The notes under the pieces are model-generated. The model was not told where the DNA came from, made no database searches, and was given only the letters and a program-made list of their open reading frames with translations. From Kryptolebias marmoratus (taxonomy: Eukaryota > Chordata > Actinopteri > Cyprinodontiformes > Rivulidae): 64,000 bases of DNA. The stretch lies in NCBI RefSeq assembly GCF_001649575.2, contig NC_051434.1, forward strand, positions 13,904,868-13,968,867. Direction: 5' to 3'. The stretch's first letter is position 1. Each line of letters starts with the position of its first letter. This document shows positions 12,050-23,890 of the stretch, piece by piece. The translations under genes were made by a program, and so were the position numbers.

Positions 12050-12430
12050 GCCATCTTTTTTACAAGCTAGTTGCCAATGGAAAACAAAAAATCCTTTAGA
12101 TTTCTTCCAACATATCTGTCTGATCATGTAATTGCTTGTGTGTGTGTGTCTGTTTGCAAAATTTCTTGTGAACCACTGGATGAATTTTAAAGAAACCTTC
12201 AGAAAATAATGAGTGTACATCTGCAACTGATTAACTTTTGCAGTCAACCAGATTCATGATGATGGCCATCATAGCTAATTGACCGTAGAAAATACAAAAT
12301 GGCCATAACTCTTTCAGATACTAAAACGTATCGTGTTGACAGCTTAGAATCAGCCCCAACTCAGACTTTGAGCACAAACTGATCACATGAGACTTTTGTT
12401 TAAAATTACAGCATTAAAGGCAGTGTGAAA
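12050..12430 (-). repeat. dispersed repeat, copy A (unknown class)
   Basis: On the minus strand this region resembles 43260-43640 on the plus strand. Shared tracts include GTTATGGCCATTTTG, GGTTGACT-CAAAAGTTAA and AGTGGTT followed by ATTTTGC-AACAGACA and an ACAC/AGAC run. The two copies are clearly diverged. No coding capacity or class-defining ends were seen. Confidence 0.55.
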
Positions 12431-13399
12431 TATGCCTTTCTATAAGGAATGGTAGTTTCATTTTACAAAGCAATCAATTAACTCATATCGCTATACAAGA
12501 GGAACAGAACAAGCCTTGTAGTATTTTTTTTTTTTTTAAATTTTTGCAGATGATATGATGTTATATATGACAGATAAAGGTAGCATATAGTGTCTTTGTT
12601 TTGATTCAATCTGTGGTCATTCAATCCCTTTACCTAAGTCAAAATAATCCCTTAGGAAAACAAAATGCTGCCTGCCTGCAACAGATACTGTTTATTTAAA
12701 TCATTAGAGCAGAGAGTTAAGAAAAGATAGGTTTGGGTGGTCATAGGCTAAATCCACCAGCGTTAGGTTATTACTTCAGCATGAAAACTTTATACACCTC
12801 ATGTTGGTTTATATAATGCACATGTTGCGTCTCTACATCCACAGCATGTTGCATATAAACACAACAAACACCACAGGCTTAGAGTAGAATTACAGAAGCT
12901 GCAGAACCCCACTGCTCCTCTGATGTACAATTGTCACTTAAAGTCCAAGTAATGGCCACATAATGGCCAAGTGTTACTTTATTGATAGTGCTGCTATGGG
13001 AGCTCAGCCACCACAGTCTCCCTAAAGTCTTACTCAGTGTTGTGATAATGATCAAGTTATTAAATTTCATGTGAATGTTCTGCTGTTTTCCCCTTAAGAT
13101 CCTTGTGTTTATATGGAACTGCTCACAGCACGCACCACATTGTGCGATACTATTTAAAAATGATTTAATAAGCACTTTTCTTTACGACAGCATTATTATT
13201 TTACAGCCATCTCAGGCGGCCAAAAAGCTTTGCAGATCAGTCGAGCTCCCCCCCCCCCTTACTCCTCACTTTGTTTTACCACACGCTGTAGCTGCTTTAC
13301 TGCTCTGTAACAGCGGTGGATGACGGCGACAGGAAAAGTTGTTCCCCTTCTTTCCCACAGAATCAAACAAACTGCAGCGACAAATATACAAGTGTTCCC

Positions 13400-13600
13400 A
13401 CAGTCAGGGATTGCATCATTCACGTACTGCATTTGGCTCACAGTTTAGGCTCATTTGATCTCCTCTGCATAACAGTAATAAGGGTGATGACAATATGTGG
13501 TGGCCATTGGTTGCACACAGCAGGTTATGTATGTCTGCCTGTGATAAAGTACCTCATTGCTGCAGTGATGCATCCTCATTATACCCCCATCTTATGACCG
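13400..13600. promoter_or_regulatory. weak candidate regulatory block
   Basis: Non-repetitive sequence with balanced composition (including TTTGATCTCC, GGGTGATGACAAT and GGCCATTGGTTG) within AT-rich spacer. Composition is the only support. Confidence 0.15.
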
Positions 13601-14569
13601 TCACACCCAGTCTGCCGGTACTCTCTTGGGGACTAGGGAGTCTGGGCTTCTCCTTGTATCTGCTGCTCCAGCTCCCACAATCCCCTGTCCTTATTTTGAC
13701 TCCAACAACATTCTCCAACCTGCACCCAGTGTGAAGTGCTGAGTCCTGTTGACCTCTCAGCGCTGCTGCTGACCAACGCTTGGCGTTTTGCCTTGTTAAC
13801 TAAATTTGAGAAGGTTATATTCTGAAAGTACATCTGCCATGGTTTTATAGTGAGCTGTGAAATGGGCACCAAACAAATGGACACATGTAGCGCACCATTT
13901 GTCAAGAAATTTATCATGATTTCAAAGTAAAATATTTTTGTGAATAAATTATTTTCATGTTTTCATTGTGTGGCCTTTTTTCACTTGGTGAACAAGGAGA
14001 AAAAAAAAACATTTGAAGGGTGTACTTTGACAAAGGCTGACGTTTTCCTGTCCTCAACTAAGTTGTTTTTAATCTCTAAACCAATCACATGCCTCACCCT
14101 AACCATGTAATTCAAAACTTGAAATCTAACCCAACAAGAAAAATTTTTTAAAGTGTTGTGGTGACAAAAGATGAGATGTGATGACCTGATAATAAAGTCA
14201 TACATTATTAACAACATCTAGTAAATTGTATCACATAAAAAAAAATGTTTTTTCCACCAAGTGTCCAGACTAATGTTTGCTTCTCTTACTGCCCTTAGTG
14301 CCCTAAAATTAAAGAGGTACAGTGTTTCAGCACTTGTGTTCATTAGGTTTAATCAGAAAAAGATGGTTTTGCCTTTGATCAATGAAATTTTATCCTTTTT
14401 TCATGTAAATTTGTTTTTTTGCTTACTTAATGGATATGTTTATGGTCACTTTCTTTTATTGACATGGAGCTTTTGTAGTTCAAACTGAAATAGTGCAAAG
14501 TTCTGAGCTCTTTATAATGTAATGAGACTTTCTACAACTTAGTTCAGACGTGAAAGTTTTAACAGACAA

Positions 14570-15240
14570 AAGCATGGCTCCACCATGGGATCCCTGTTGA
14601 GGGGATTACATGAGGAGGTGAGAATGAGAACTTTAGACTCCTGCAAGGGAACAACACTGAGCCACTGGTTTAGATATGTGGATGATGCCTGGGTCAAAAT
14701 TCAATCATAGGAAGGAAAAGCTGTCACCAGACACAACAACAAACAACACCAAGTTCACCAGAGAGGATGGCAAGGTCAACAAGTTGTCATTTTAAACTGT
14801 TTGTCTGAGAAAGATGGAGGCCTCAGTACTGAAGTTAACAGAAAACAAACTCATAAAGATCAGCTTCTATCTGACTCTCACCACTTATTGGAACACAAAG
14901 TTTCTGTCATCAGAACGTTAAACCATCAGGAACATGTCTCCATCGGGACAGATGGAAAGGAACGGGAACAGTAACACACTAACACTCAGCCAGGATTTCT
15001 GAAAAACACTCTGCAGAACTTTACATTTTGCACTTTAATGCATTTGACCAAAATATTGTCTCTCATGTGAAACAGGTTAACACAAACAGTGAAACTCACT
15101 TCAGTTTAAAAAGTTTGGAACTCCACATTTTTTTCATTTGAATTGAGAAAGCTCGTCGAGCGAGAAGGAAACCATTTTCCAGAATAGAAGAAAAGATGTC
15201 CAGTTGTTTTTTTTAACTTTAAGGATTTACCATAAAGGAG
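14570..15240 (+). mobile_element. Penelope-like retroelement fragment (broken)
   Basis: Translation with frameshifts gives GTTLSHWFRYVDDAWVKI near 14650-14700. This carries the YVDD catalytic motif and the F/WRYVDD-WVKI context typical of Penelope-like reverse transcriptases. It continues with KFTRED, GGLSTEVNRKQTHKDQ and SDSHHLLEHKVSVIRTL, the C-terminal end of that RT domain. Several stops and frame changes show it is dead. The tail near 15180-15240 (GTCCAGTTGTTTTT, then TTTACCAT) recurs in reverse at 27940-28020. This is an old copy truncated at both ends. Confidence 0.75.
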
Positions 15241-15247
15241 GAGCAAA

Positions 15248-15274
15248 GTGTGTGTGTGTGTGTGTGTGTGTGTG
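15248..15274. repeat. (TG)n microsatellite
   Basis: About 13 GT units, followed by a short G-rich tail. Confidence 0.95.
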
Positions 15275-16914
15275 GGAGTGGGGGTGTTGACGTAAGATCA
15301 GTTCAGGAGGTAAGGTTACACCATGGGAAAGGCAGCCATGGAGATAATGGTACCACATAGTATCAGAGGAGAAGTTAAGAGCCTGTGCTTAGTAACTTAA
15401 TGGGTGATTTCAAAGAACACTCAAACTGTTTAGCAGGGATCAGACCTCCCCAGAACTATAAAACTCTGTTGATGGACAGAGTAGAGGAGGGGTCAGCTGT
15501 ATGTCTGCTTTCAGTGCTCTGAATTTTCCTTTAGTGTTCGTCTTCGTGGGTAAAGAATTCGCTGAAGATAGTAAAAGATAGTAAAATACCACTCTGACTG
15601 TATAATATATGTGTGATTGCAGGATTGGGTTAATATAATAAATTAAAGGCTCCCACGCACATCAACTGTACATTAACACTGATAGTATGATAAGATTTTA
15701 CCACATTGAAACATTTATGCTCATTATCAGAAACCAAGACTCTTTTGTAGCATTTTATAGGATAAATTCACTTATTTTTCTGTCCTAGCACAATAATTTT
15801 TTTAAGAGATATTAGTCATCACAAACATCCCTCCTATTTATACATTAATGCTTACATCAGAGATTAGTTCTGTGTTAAAATAAATAGTCAGGATATTTAT
15901 TAGAATTAATCAGTTTTAAGAACTGAAAAAAGAGCATGTTTTTAATTTTATTTCTAAGTTACAGCTGTCAGACAAAAGAGTTTGGCCAGCAATGAAAAAT
16001 GGAGGACCAGTAAACCTTTCTCAATAAAGAGGAAGTGAGGTTCATCCACCTCACTTAACCTGGAAAAGAAAACAGCACCAAAATCTGAAGAAGGCTTTAA
16101 TCACCATTTCCTAAAATATAAAGCTCAGCTCAGTCCCAAAGATGTTGAAAGACTGAAAACATTGTCATCTTGGCTTACCACTTGAATCAACAAGATGGCT
16201 GTGTGTGTGTGTGTGTTTAAACAGTACAATTATGTGGGCAAACATTTAGATACATTCAAAAAAGCTCAAAGCAGTTCTGTAAAAAAAAAAAAACACTTAG
16301 TGAATCTACATGAATGAATGGCAAACAGGATTAATAAGACAGACAGAGTGACGCTGACAGAGAGACCTGTGGCGTCTTCAGATTGTGACTCACAGACCAG
16401 GAACCTTGTTTAAATGGGGAAAGGACAACAAGGGAGCTTTTCTTTTGGTCAGCCGAATGGGAGGTAGGATGTCACCAAAAAAACACAACAGGGATTCCTC
16501 ATGAAACAGATTCGCACGCAGGGATCGTTTGCAGAGAAGAATGAAAGATGAAATAGTTTGGAAAAGATGGAGAAGGATGAGGCAAAGGCTGTGTGAGGGA
16601 GAGCTGTGGAGATCAAGAAAAGGATGGCGGTGAGGTGGGAGGATAGGGTTTATGGTGATGCTCTGTTTGTGACGGCTGTCTGCTGGATGAAAACAGGGCC
16701 TCTTTAACTCCTCGCGGGTTAATGGAACTTTTATGAGTTTGTTCTGCAATCATGTAACCCCTGGCGTCTCCTTTCCTCTGTTTCTTTCCCCTCGGTCTCT
16801 CTCTTTTTTCCTCTATCTCAGGGCAGATCAGAGGTGAGCCGCTCCCGTGTTTCTGTAAACACAGCTCTTTCTCTCTCTCTCTCTGCATTGACTTTATGAG
16901 AACAAAACCAGTTG

Positions 16915-17115
16915 TAGAGGAGGAGGTCTCCATTGGATGACTCACAGCTCTGGCTTGGTTTACATTAGACTTGTTTAGGCATACCCACGTGAAGAGTATG
17001 GACAGCGGCTTAATGGCTACTAGTTTAGAGACGGCTCGTCCAATCATTACCTCTGTGGTCTGGGAAATGATTGACTCCTTTTTTCCTGAGGGTGGCAACT
17101 TGTGTTTAATTGTAC
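16915..17115. promoter_or_regulatory. candidate enhancer with PBX/MEIS site (copy 1)
   Basis: Non-repetitive block with TGATTGAC at 17068-17075 preceded by GGGAAA, plus CCAATCATTA, CACGTG-like and CTAATGTAAACC-complement cores. The same GGGAA-TGATTGAC combination recurs 460 bp downstream. Function is inferred from motifs. Confidence 0.35.
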
Positions 17116-17389
17116 ATAAAAAAACTAGTAGCACACTTGCTTTACAACTGCAACCACATTTAAAACCTCAGACACCAATCTCCCCATGACTCATTTCTGG
17201 AGAAAGCTCAATGAGCAAAAACCTCTCCTACAACCAGGCGAAGAGAGGCTGAAAGCATGAGGGGGCTACGGTCTGGAGGAGAAAGTGGGAAAAGGGGTGC
17301 GGGTGGGGGGTATCTATGGGTGCAGTGGATTGATGGAGATTGGCACAGAAAGGCGATAGAAACCCAATCAGGTCTCCCATCATAAAGCA

Positions 17390-17560
17390 TGCCTGAGGAA
17401 TGGACATCTGCTGGCCGAATGCAACTTTTAATGTCCGGCAATGACTCACGCTGACTGTCAGTAATGAGTTTTATTCACTTCCATCATTTGAGTGTCGATT
17501 GTAATCATGGGGCTATCTGAGAGGGAATGATTGACGGGATACAGCCAGAGCTGTCAAGCA
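17390..17560. promoter_or_regulatory. candidate enhancer with PBX/MEIS site (copy 2)
   Basis: Contains TGATTGAC at 17528-17535 preceded by GGGAA, a nearby CTGTCA (MEIS/TGIF-type) and TGTAATCATGGGG. The stretch is free of simple repeats. Function is inferred. Confidence 0.35.
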
Positions 17561-20314
17561 GGAGTTTGGGGTAAAGGTGGATAAAAGGACCCTGACTGTT
17601 CAGCATGCAGACAGCATGAACAAGCACAGAGATTTATATTTATGTAAATCTTGCAAACTTGTTAACGTTTTTCTATTTCGTTTTTTTTTTTGTCTCATTT
17701 TTACTTACACTTTGAAAAATGAAAAACTTTATCATTTCATTGTTTCCTTAAACCTTTTAAGATGCAGCACACATTCAAAGGTACATAGCCCCCCAAACAG
17801 GCAGTTTACGGATGATAATCAATATTGATCCTAGTTATGGACTGAATGTGAAGCACCTTGAAAGGGATGGGAGGATCAATGAGCTTTAGAGCATCGAGAA
17901 TGGATGGGTCCTCGTGTGGAGGCTCTGTTCAAAATGACAAGGCCAAAAAGATTACACTGCCCTGGCTCCAAATCTCTCTCATCATCTCTTTATTTATCCC
18001 CTTTTCTACTCCATTTGTCAACACACCTTTACACCATAATGAACATGCATGAGAAAAAAAAAAAAAAAAAACAACAACATGAATTTCTGTGTGTAGGCTA
18101 CATGCAGAGATGACACATTTTTCACCCCTGGGGGTATTGATTTGGAGGCAATGCGGTAATCTACTGAGCAATTACATTAGAGACATGACATACACACCCA
18201 GAACATTCATAGTAAGTTATAGGAGGTGCAGGCAAAAACCTTTTTTTTTTCTTGGTTGAATCATTTTCTCAGAAGTAGTACCCCCCCCACACTCACACAC
18301 ACACAGTCACATAGCCGAGCAACGGAGAACTGAGCATGGAGGAAAGAATCCATCCCAAAGGGTCATGCTTCCCCCTGACAGTAACAAAACCTTTTCCCGT
18401 TCTAATAAAGCCTGTCCTCGCTATATTTACCTGCTTAGCACAGTCCACTGCTCTGGGTCTGCAGTGACCTGCCCACCCGAGTGTGTCTGCACGTGTGCGT
18501 GTGTGTGTTGAAGGGAGACATAATGGTGACTTAGCACTTGGACACGTCAACCATATGTATATATGTTGATACGGCATTGGAATTGGCAGTGAATGCAAAT
18601 GTGTGTCCCAGAGCAGAAATGGACAAACAGATCCAATGTGTGTGTGTGTGTTTGTGTACCACGTAAGAGACAGAGAAAGATGACGATTCAGCTGTGTGGG
18701 TGAGTGTGTTGGATTAGAGATGACAGCCAAGACTGAGGAATCCCATCATTCCATGTCCAGGGAGCTCACTATCCAGCCACTGACATGGCTCTCAGGGGGC
18801 AGGGCCACGGGAGGGTGCCAGTTACGCCCTGTCAGGGGGTCTTATGACCTGATGGATGCTCTGCTATGGAACGCAAAGAATAACCTTAATATTGTCTCTT
18901 ACACACACTAACATCCAAGAGCAGATAATCTCGGTGACTTCAGTGCTGCAGGATCTGCAGGTCTTACAAACGTCTCATTTTTTAAATTATTTTCTCTTAC
19001 AGCAGTCACGGACAAACATGGAGGACCATGCACATATTCTGCAGGATTCCATATGACAGCACCGATCAGCTCCCTGCAGTCACTGCTGAACTAAAAAAGC
19101 CCCAAAGTTGCATCTCTTTTGTTAGAATGGCATAATAACTATCCATCATCTCAGTGAGCCAACTGTATGTCCTCCTCCTGATGCTGGCAGCCAATCAGCT
19201 TTTGCAAAGTTTGAGAGCTAATTTGTCACAGTCAGCAGTGTCCCTCCCATTCCTTATTCTCCCCGAAGTGAGTGTTATTGTCATCCTGAATCTCCAAGGA
19301 TGGTTTTATCATTTCTGCTTAGTACAGCACTGGGACATTTGAGTCACACACAGAAGCATCCTTCCACCCACAGAAACCACGCTGCAAGCTAGTGATGCCT
19401 CTTTTTTATGAGCATTTAATTTTGCTGCTTGATTTTCTCTGTAACCCTAACACACACACAAACACATTCAGTCAGAGATGAGTGTGTTTGCGTTTATGTG
19501 GGTGGCCTTCCTCCACTCTGCTCTAAACGAACCAATTATGGGTGTTTATGTAGCTTTAATGCATGTAAGTGTCAGGAGAGAAACATTGCACCGCTCGCCA
19601 CCTAATCAATGAGGCCTGCATGCTACACCACCACCACTCGCTTTGCTTCCCTCTCACTTGTCCTCTATCACATCACACCCCCCCACCACCACCACCACCA
19701 TCCCCTCAATACCCCTCATTTTCTCCTTCTACCGCTTACCCTGCCTCTCATTCCTATTCATTCTCCATTCAATTAGCAGACGATGAGAATGAGTTATCAG
19801 ACCAATTGGCCATGAAGAGACTTTAAACGGAGCAAGATGAGACCATCAAAAAGTTTAAATGCTGAATGCAACTATAGTATAAGTCCCTGAAGCTGTGCGT
19901 TTAGATTTAGAATAAGTTTCAATGCTTCTAAATAGCTTCTCAGATGCTGCAGCTGCTGCTGACATGTCATTGTCCATGTTGCCTTTTCAATTTGATTTAT
20001 TTCAGTTCACACTTGAAATACATATACAGTACTAATGTTTTGACATTCACAACCATTTGTGGTGTCATCTATAAATCACCCAACACTTTTTCAGATTATG
20101 CGCATCTGTGTCATCATACTTCCACCTCCATGCCTTGAAGAAGGGAAAAAAACTTGAGTTAACACTTCAAAGTTTGATCCACCTCATTGTTATGCCTGGT
20201 ATACCTGCTCTCAAGGTTCTTCTGACAGATCCAGTTTTACTGTTATACTTTCTTTTAAACTTTAAAATGTAGTAGTATTCTAGACGACAATTTTTTGCTA
20301 CCCATTATTAGCTA

Positions 20315-20945
20315 CACTATTGTGCAGTATTTGCTTTTTTGCTAGTTTTCCATGCTGTCTTTGTACCTGGCAATGACAGCATATTGTGCAGTGATGTGTG
20401 CTTAAAAAGTGAAAGTGACCAAACGGGGGACAAAGGAAGAAGTGTCAGATTAAAAAAAAAATCTAGATGAACAATATCTGAAAATATTGTTTTTAAGAAA
20501 CAGGAAATAATCTCACAAAGACCACCTGAGAGATGCTTCATCCTTCAGCCAATCATCTAGTGTACTGCACACCAGGGTTTCAGCAAATAGCTCTTTTGGG
20601 TTCACCTTTTTGGTTCACTTAAATATGTGTCAAACTGTGTTATCTTCAATATCTTTTCTTAGATTCAACTAAAGAAATGGGAACAACTTTTGTCTTTGTG
20701 ACAGGCAACAAAAAGCCTGAAGATCCCGTTTAAAACTGGTTCTTTGATAAGTTGTCCACTATGTTCTGACAGTTCATCCCTTGAAATGAAAAAGCTGCCA
20801 AAGTCAAAAGAAAAACTCTGAAAAACATTTGGAAAGTCTGGAGGAATACTGATTGACACCACTTAGAGATTACAAGGAAGTCTGTCTGTTTGGAAGCAAA
20901 AAAAATAAAGAAATGAGGGATGGCTCTTGCACAGTACTGTATGTC
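20315..20945. mobile_element. non-autonomous DNA transposon, family X, copy 1
   Basis: Shares with 34705-35545 and 37405-38110 the internal GTACCTG--ATGACAGCATATT segment and a right-hand end containing AGCTGCCAAAGTCAAAAGAAA, TTACAAGGAAGTCTG, GGAAGCAAA and a terminal GCACAGTACTGTA. Its left inverted repeat is deleted or too diverged to place. No coding capacity. Confidence 0.6.
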
Positions 20946-21089
20946 ACTCAGATCCTCATGCGTCCTTTGAAAACATCCTGTGCTGAGCCTGAATTCTACT
21001 TTTACTCTTCTATTTGCCTTTAACTGGACCCAAAGCTGCTTCTGGATCAGGTGCTAACACCCACCTTCTCTTTCACATGGTGGCATTGA

Positions 21090-21370
21090 TGAATGTTGCA
21101 CAGTGGGAGCTGTGGGCCTCTCCTGGGTATTTAGGGCCCACCATGGAGGGTCTGACGGTAATGGCAGGGCCAGAGCCCGGTCACAGACACCAGTCATTAT
21201 TTACCCGGCCCGGGCCTCTGTGGGAACTGAGGTGATGTATTCTGACGGGCCTGATGATCATTCTTCCAATGAGAGGAATTAATATAATGAAGAGCTACTG
21301 AGCATGTGCAGTAGCATATGATGAATAGAGCGAGGCGTTGTCATTACTCACAGGTGACAGTAGGAGTGTG
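21090..21370. promoter_or_regulatory. candidate enhancer block
   Basis: A GC-balanced stretch with GGGCCCACCATGG, CCCGGCCCGGGCC, GGAATTAATATAATG and CAGGTGACAG, unlike the AT-rich surroundings. Inference only. Confidence 0.25.
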
Positions 21371-21959
21371 GGGGGTAATATGAAGGAGGGGAAATAAAGT
21401 AGCTAGAAGCAAAGCAAACAACAAAAATATAAATGAATCAACAAAGTGCTGTAGTATAAAAGGTTCTTAAAAGTAAGGGACACTAATTATGCTCTTTTTA
21501 ACCACATTTCTATTAGAGAGTATGTTACAGACTCAACTGCATTAAGAGGAAATGAGTGAAAACAAGCTAGCATGTCAAGAAAACCAGGAGCTGCATTTAT
21601 AGGAGCCCACTTTCCCCTCTCTTGTTTACTCATGTTGTTGAAATGCAATCTTTTAACCAGATAGTGGGTCCCACATCTTGAAACACCACTAATGAAACTT
21701 TAATCAGGACTGAACAGCATATTTAGCTGTTGTTCTGCGCCGAGCTGTCGACGTGACATGTTTCGGTGCAGACTCGCAGTCTGAAATGAAATTATTTTCA
21801 CTAATGAACCTAAGCAGAGTCAGTGACTCAGGACGAGGGAATGATGTCTGCAAAACAGGAAGAAGACGTGTGGGTGTTGTGCTGATGTGTAGACACTGTG
21901 GGTGTGGATATGAGCTCAAGGGCTAAATGGGCTGAATATTATTGGTGGGTTCATGTAAA

Positions 21960-22150
21960 AGTTATCAAGGCCACATTACGACCCGGGGGAGACAGCGGCT
22001 CATTCCACATCGCTGCGTGAGCTATAATACCTGCTAGATTGCAGCCACTAATTTAGCTGCACGCCACTTAACGTGCGTTTGATATGAATCACGGGGTGCT
22101 CAGAGGGGCCTTGCATCTCTCCCTGCCCCCATGACCCCGTTTTTCTCTTG
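21960..22150. promoter_or_regulatory. candidate enhancer block
   Basis: Includes CCACTAATTTAGCTGC, CACTTAACGTGCG, GATATGAATCACGGGG and CpGs within otherwise CpG-poor sequence. Conservation was not tested. Confidence 0.3.
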
Positions 22151-23639
22151 CTTCCTTAAAGAGTAAGTTGTTAAACAGGCGAAAAGATCCACTAGCAGTT
22201 ATAATGGGGAAGTAATGAACGCTGTTGCCTCAGGTGTTGATCACAGCAGCAGCTATCAAAGCTGAGAAAGGTTGAGTTTCTAAAGGAGGTTAAGCAGGTG
22301 GCAAATTAAAAACAAAGTTTGAGAACCAGGAGAGAGTTCCAGTAAGAGCCAATGTGTCAATGAAAACTTTCAGGACACTTGACAAACTAATCTCATATTT
22401 ATCCACTCATTCATTTAGCAGTTAAATGGACAGTAAAAGGAATAGCTCATGACAAAGGCATGAAAAATTAATCTGCAGATAGTCGTTTGACAACCTCAGT
22501 TTGGAGAAACAGTTTAATTCGGAATAAATTGACAAGCTGACAGCTAGTCCAAGTGAGGCCAAGACCAAAGTGAAATGCTGCTGTCTCAAAACAAGGCCAT
22601 TCTAAAAACTATGCTTTTATGGCATCGGCCATTCAAAGCTGGGCCACGTTTCCATTTCCAAGTTTTACAGGATATTAATGAAACAGAAAAGTAAAGTTAC
22701 ATGAATTGAATTTTAATGGATCTTCTCTCGTAGACCGTGAAATGTTACAACTGAATCACACTGAGCCATTCACAAATCACTTTCAGATCTACTGCAGCAG
22801 ATACTCACAATGATTAGCCCGTGGTGTCAATCTGGAACTCAGTATCTAGCTCAGATGTTTATCTTTATAATTTAATAAACACATTTTTGCCCCAAATAAT
22901 TTGGAGCTTTTCTTAGTTATAGGTATCAATGTCTTAAAAGCTGTTTGTGTATCTTTGGACTATTCTACTTCTGCAACAATCTCCAGGTCTTAGAAGTTAT
23001 AAGGCCTCATTGTCATCACTCTGGCCTGTTCTCTGTTTTCTTCCACAGGTTCTAAATATGATTTAGGTCTGGACTTTAGCCTGTCTTGTGGAAAATTCAC
23101 ATCTGTTTTCATAATCAGAGCGTGGTTCTTCTTTCCAAGGATCACCACCAAAGACATTGAGCAGCACTGTATAATGATCAAGGCAATAATCAACACATTG
23201 AAAGTCCTCTAGAGATGGTAACCAGAAAATTTCAACTTTTTGGCCAAATTTTAAAGCTTCATTTCCTTCAGAACCTGTGAAGGAAGAATTAATGACAATG
23301 ATAAATTTAAAAGCCTACAGACCATCATTGGCAAAACAACAAATTATACAGTAGCTTTGGTATTGATATCAGGATATGAGAAGAAGTAGAAAATGCACAG
23401 AAAACAAAAATAAATAAAAATCTGACAAAATGTTCACATATGTTGTAGGAATCCATTTTAGAGTCATTGGATACTTGTTTAAGTCACTTCCTATTAAAAG
23501 AAAACTACTGGTCTTTAAAAATCTAGATTGAAGTTGAAAGTGTGTCTAAATCATCCTGGACTTCTCTGTATCTCTGATATATTGAACCTTTTTGGATCCC
23601 AAAATTCAAACAATAGTCGGGTATAAAACACTGAACTCC

Positions 23640-23890
23640 TGCTGACACATGAGATTGGTGTTGTGTCCTGGTGTCGACACAGTCACTGTGGTGCGTCTGG
23701 TGTCCCACCGCTGGCTGCCAGGCTGGAAGGGTGAGGCCCTCTGGCTCAGACCGGCTGGCTCAGCATTCGGTCTGTCTCTAGCATCCCGTTCAGACGTCAG
23801 CATAGGCCGGCCTCACCACTGCTCCTTTACAGCCTGCTTTCATCTGTCCTTTAATGAGGAAACCACCGGCTCAGCAGCTTGCTATAAAAC
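23640..23890. promoter_or_regulatory. candidate enhancer block
   Basis: 250 bp of GC-balanced, non-repetitive sequence (GTCGACACAGTCACTG, AGACGTCAGCATAGG, CTTTAATGAGG) about 2.5 kb 3' of hibadh. Composition only. Confidence 0.2.

Larger units (their letters stand above)
8798..14560. other. gene-free intergenic DNA, AT-rich
   Basis: No supported gene. Contains a perfect hairpin at 10276-10299, a dispersed repeat copy (about 12050-12430) and a somewhat more complex block at 13200-13600. The remaining open frames are short, with no family resemblance. Confidence 0.6.
15275..20310. other. gene-free intergenic DNA with candidate enhancer blocks
   Basis: No gene seen. Two blocks with PBX/MEIS-type sites are listed separately. 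Short GT runs, a poly-A stretch (about 18054-18071) and a CCA-rich patch near 19680 are simple sequence. The block 18720-18860 (including CAGGGGGCAGGGCCACGGG) is also compositionally complex. Confidence 0.55.

Noticed and set aside
16390..17134. Minus-strand frames of 119 and 173 aa
   Set aside because: No family resemblance, low-complexity Ser/Lys content, no splice or promoter context, and overlap with a candidate regulatory block.
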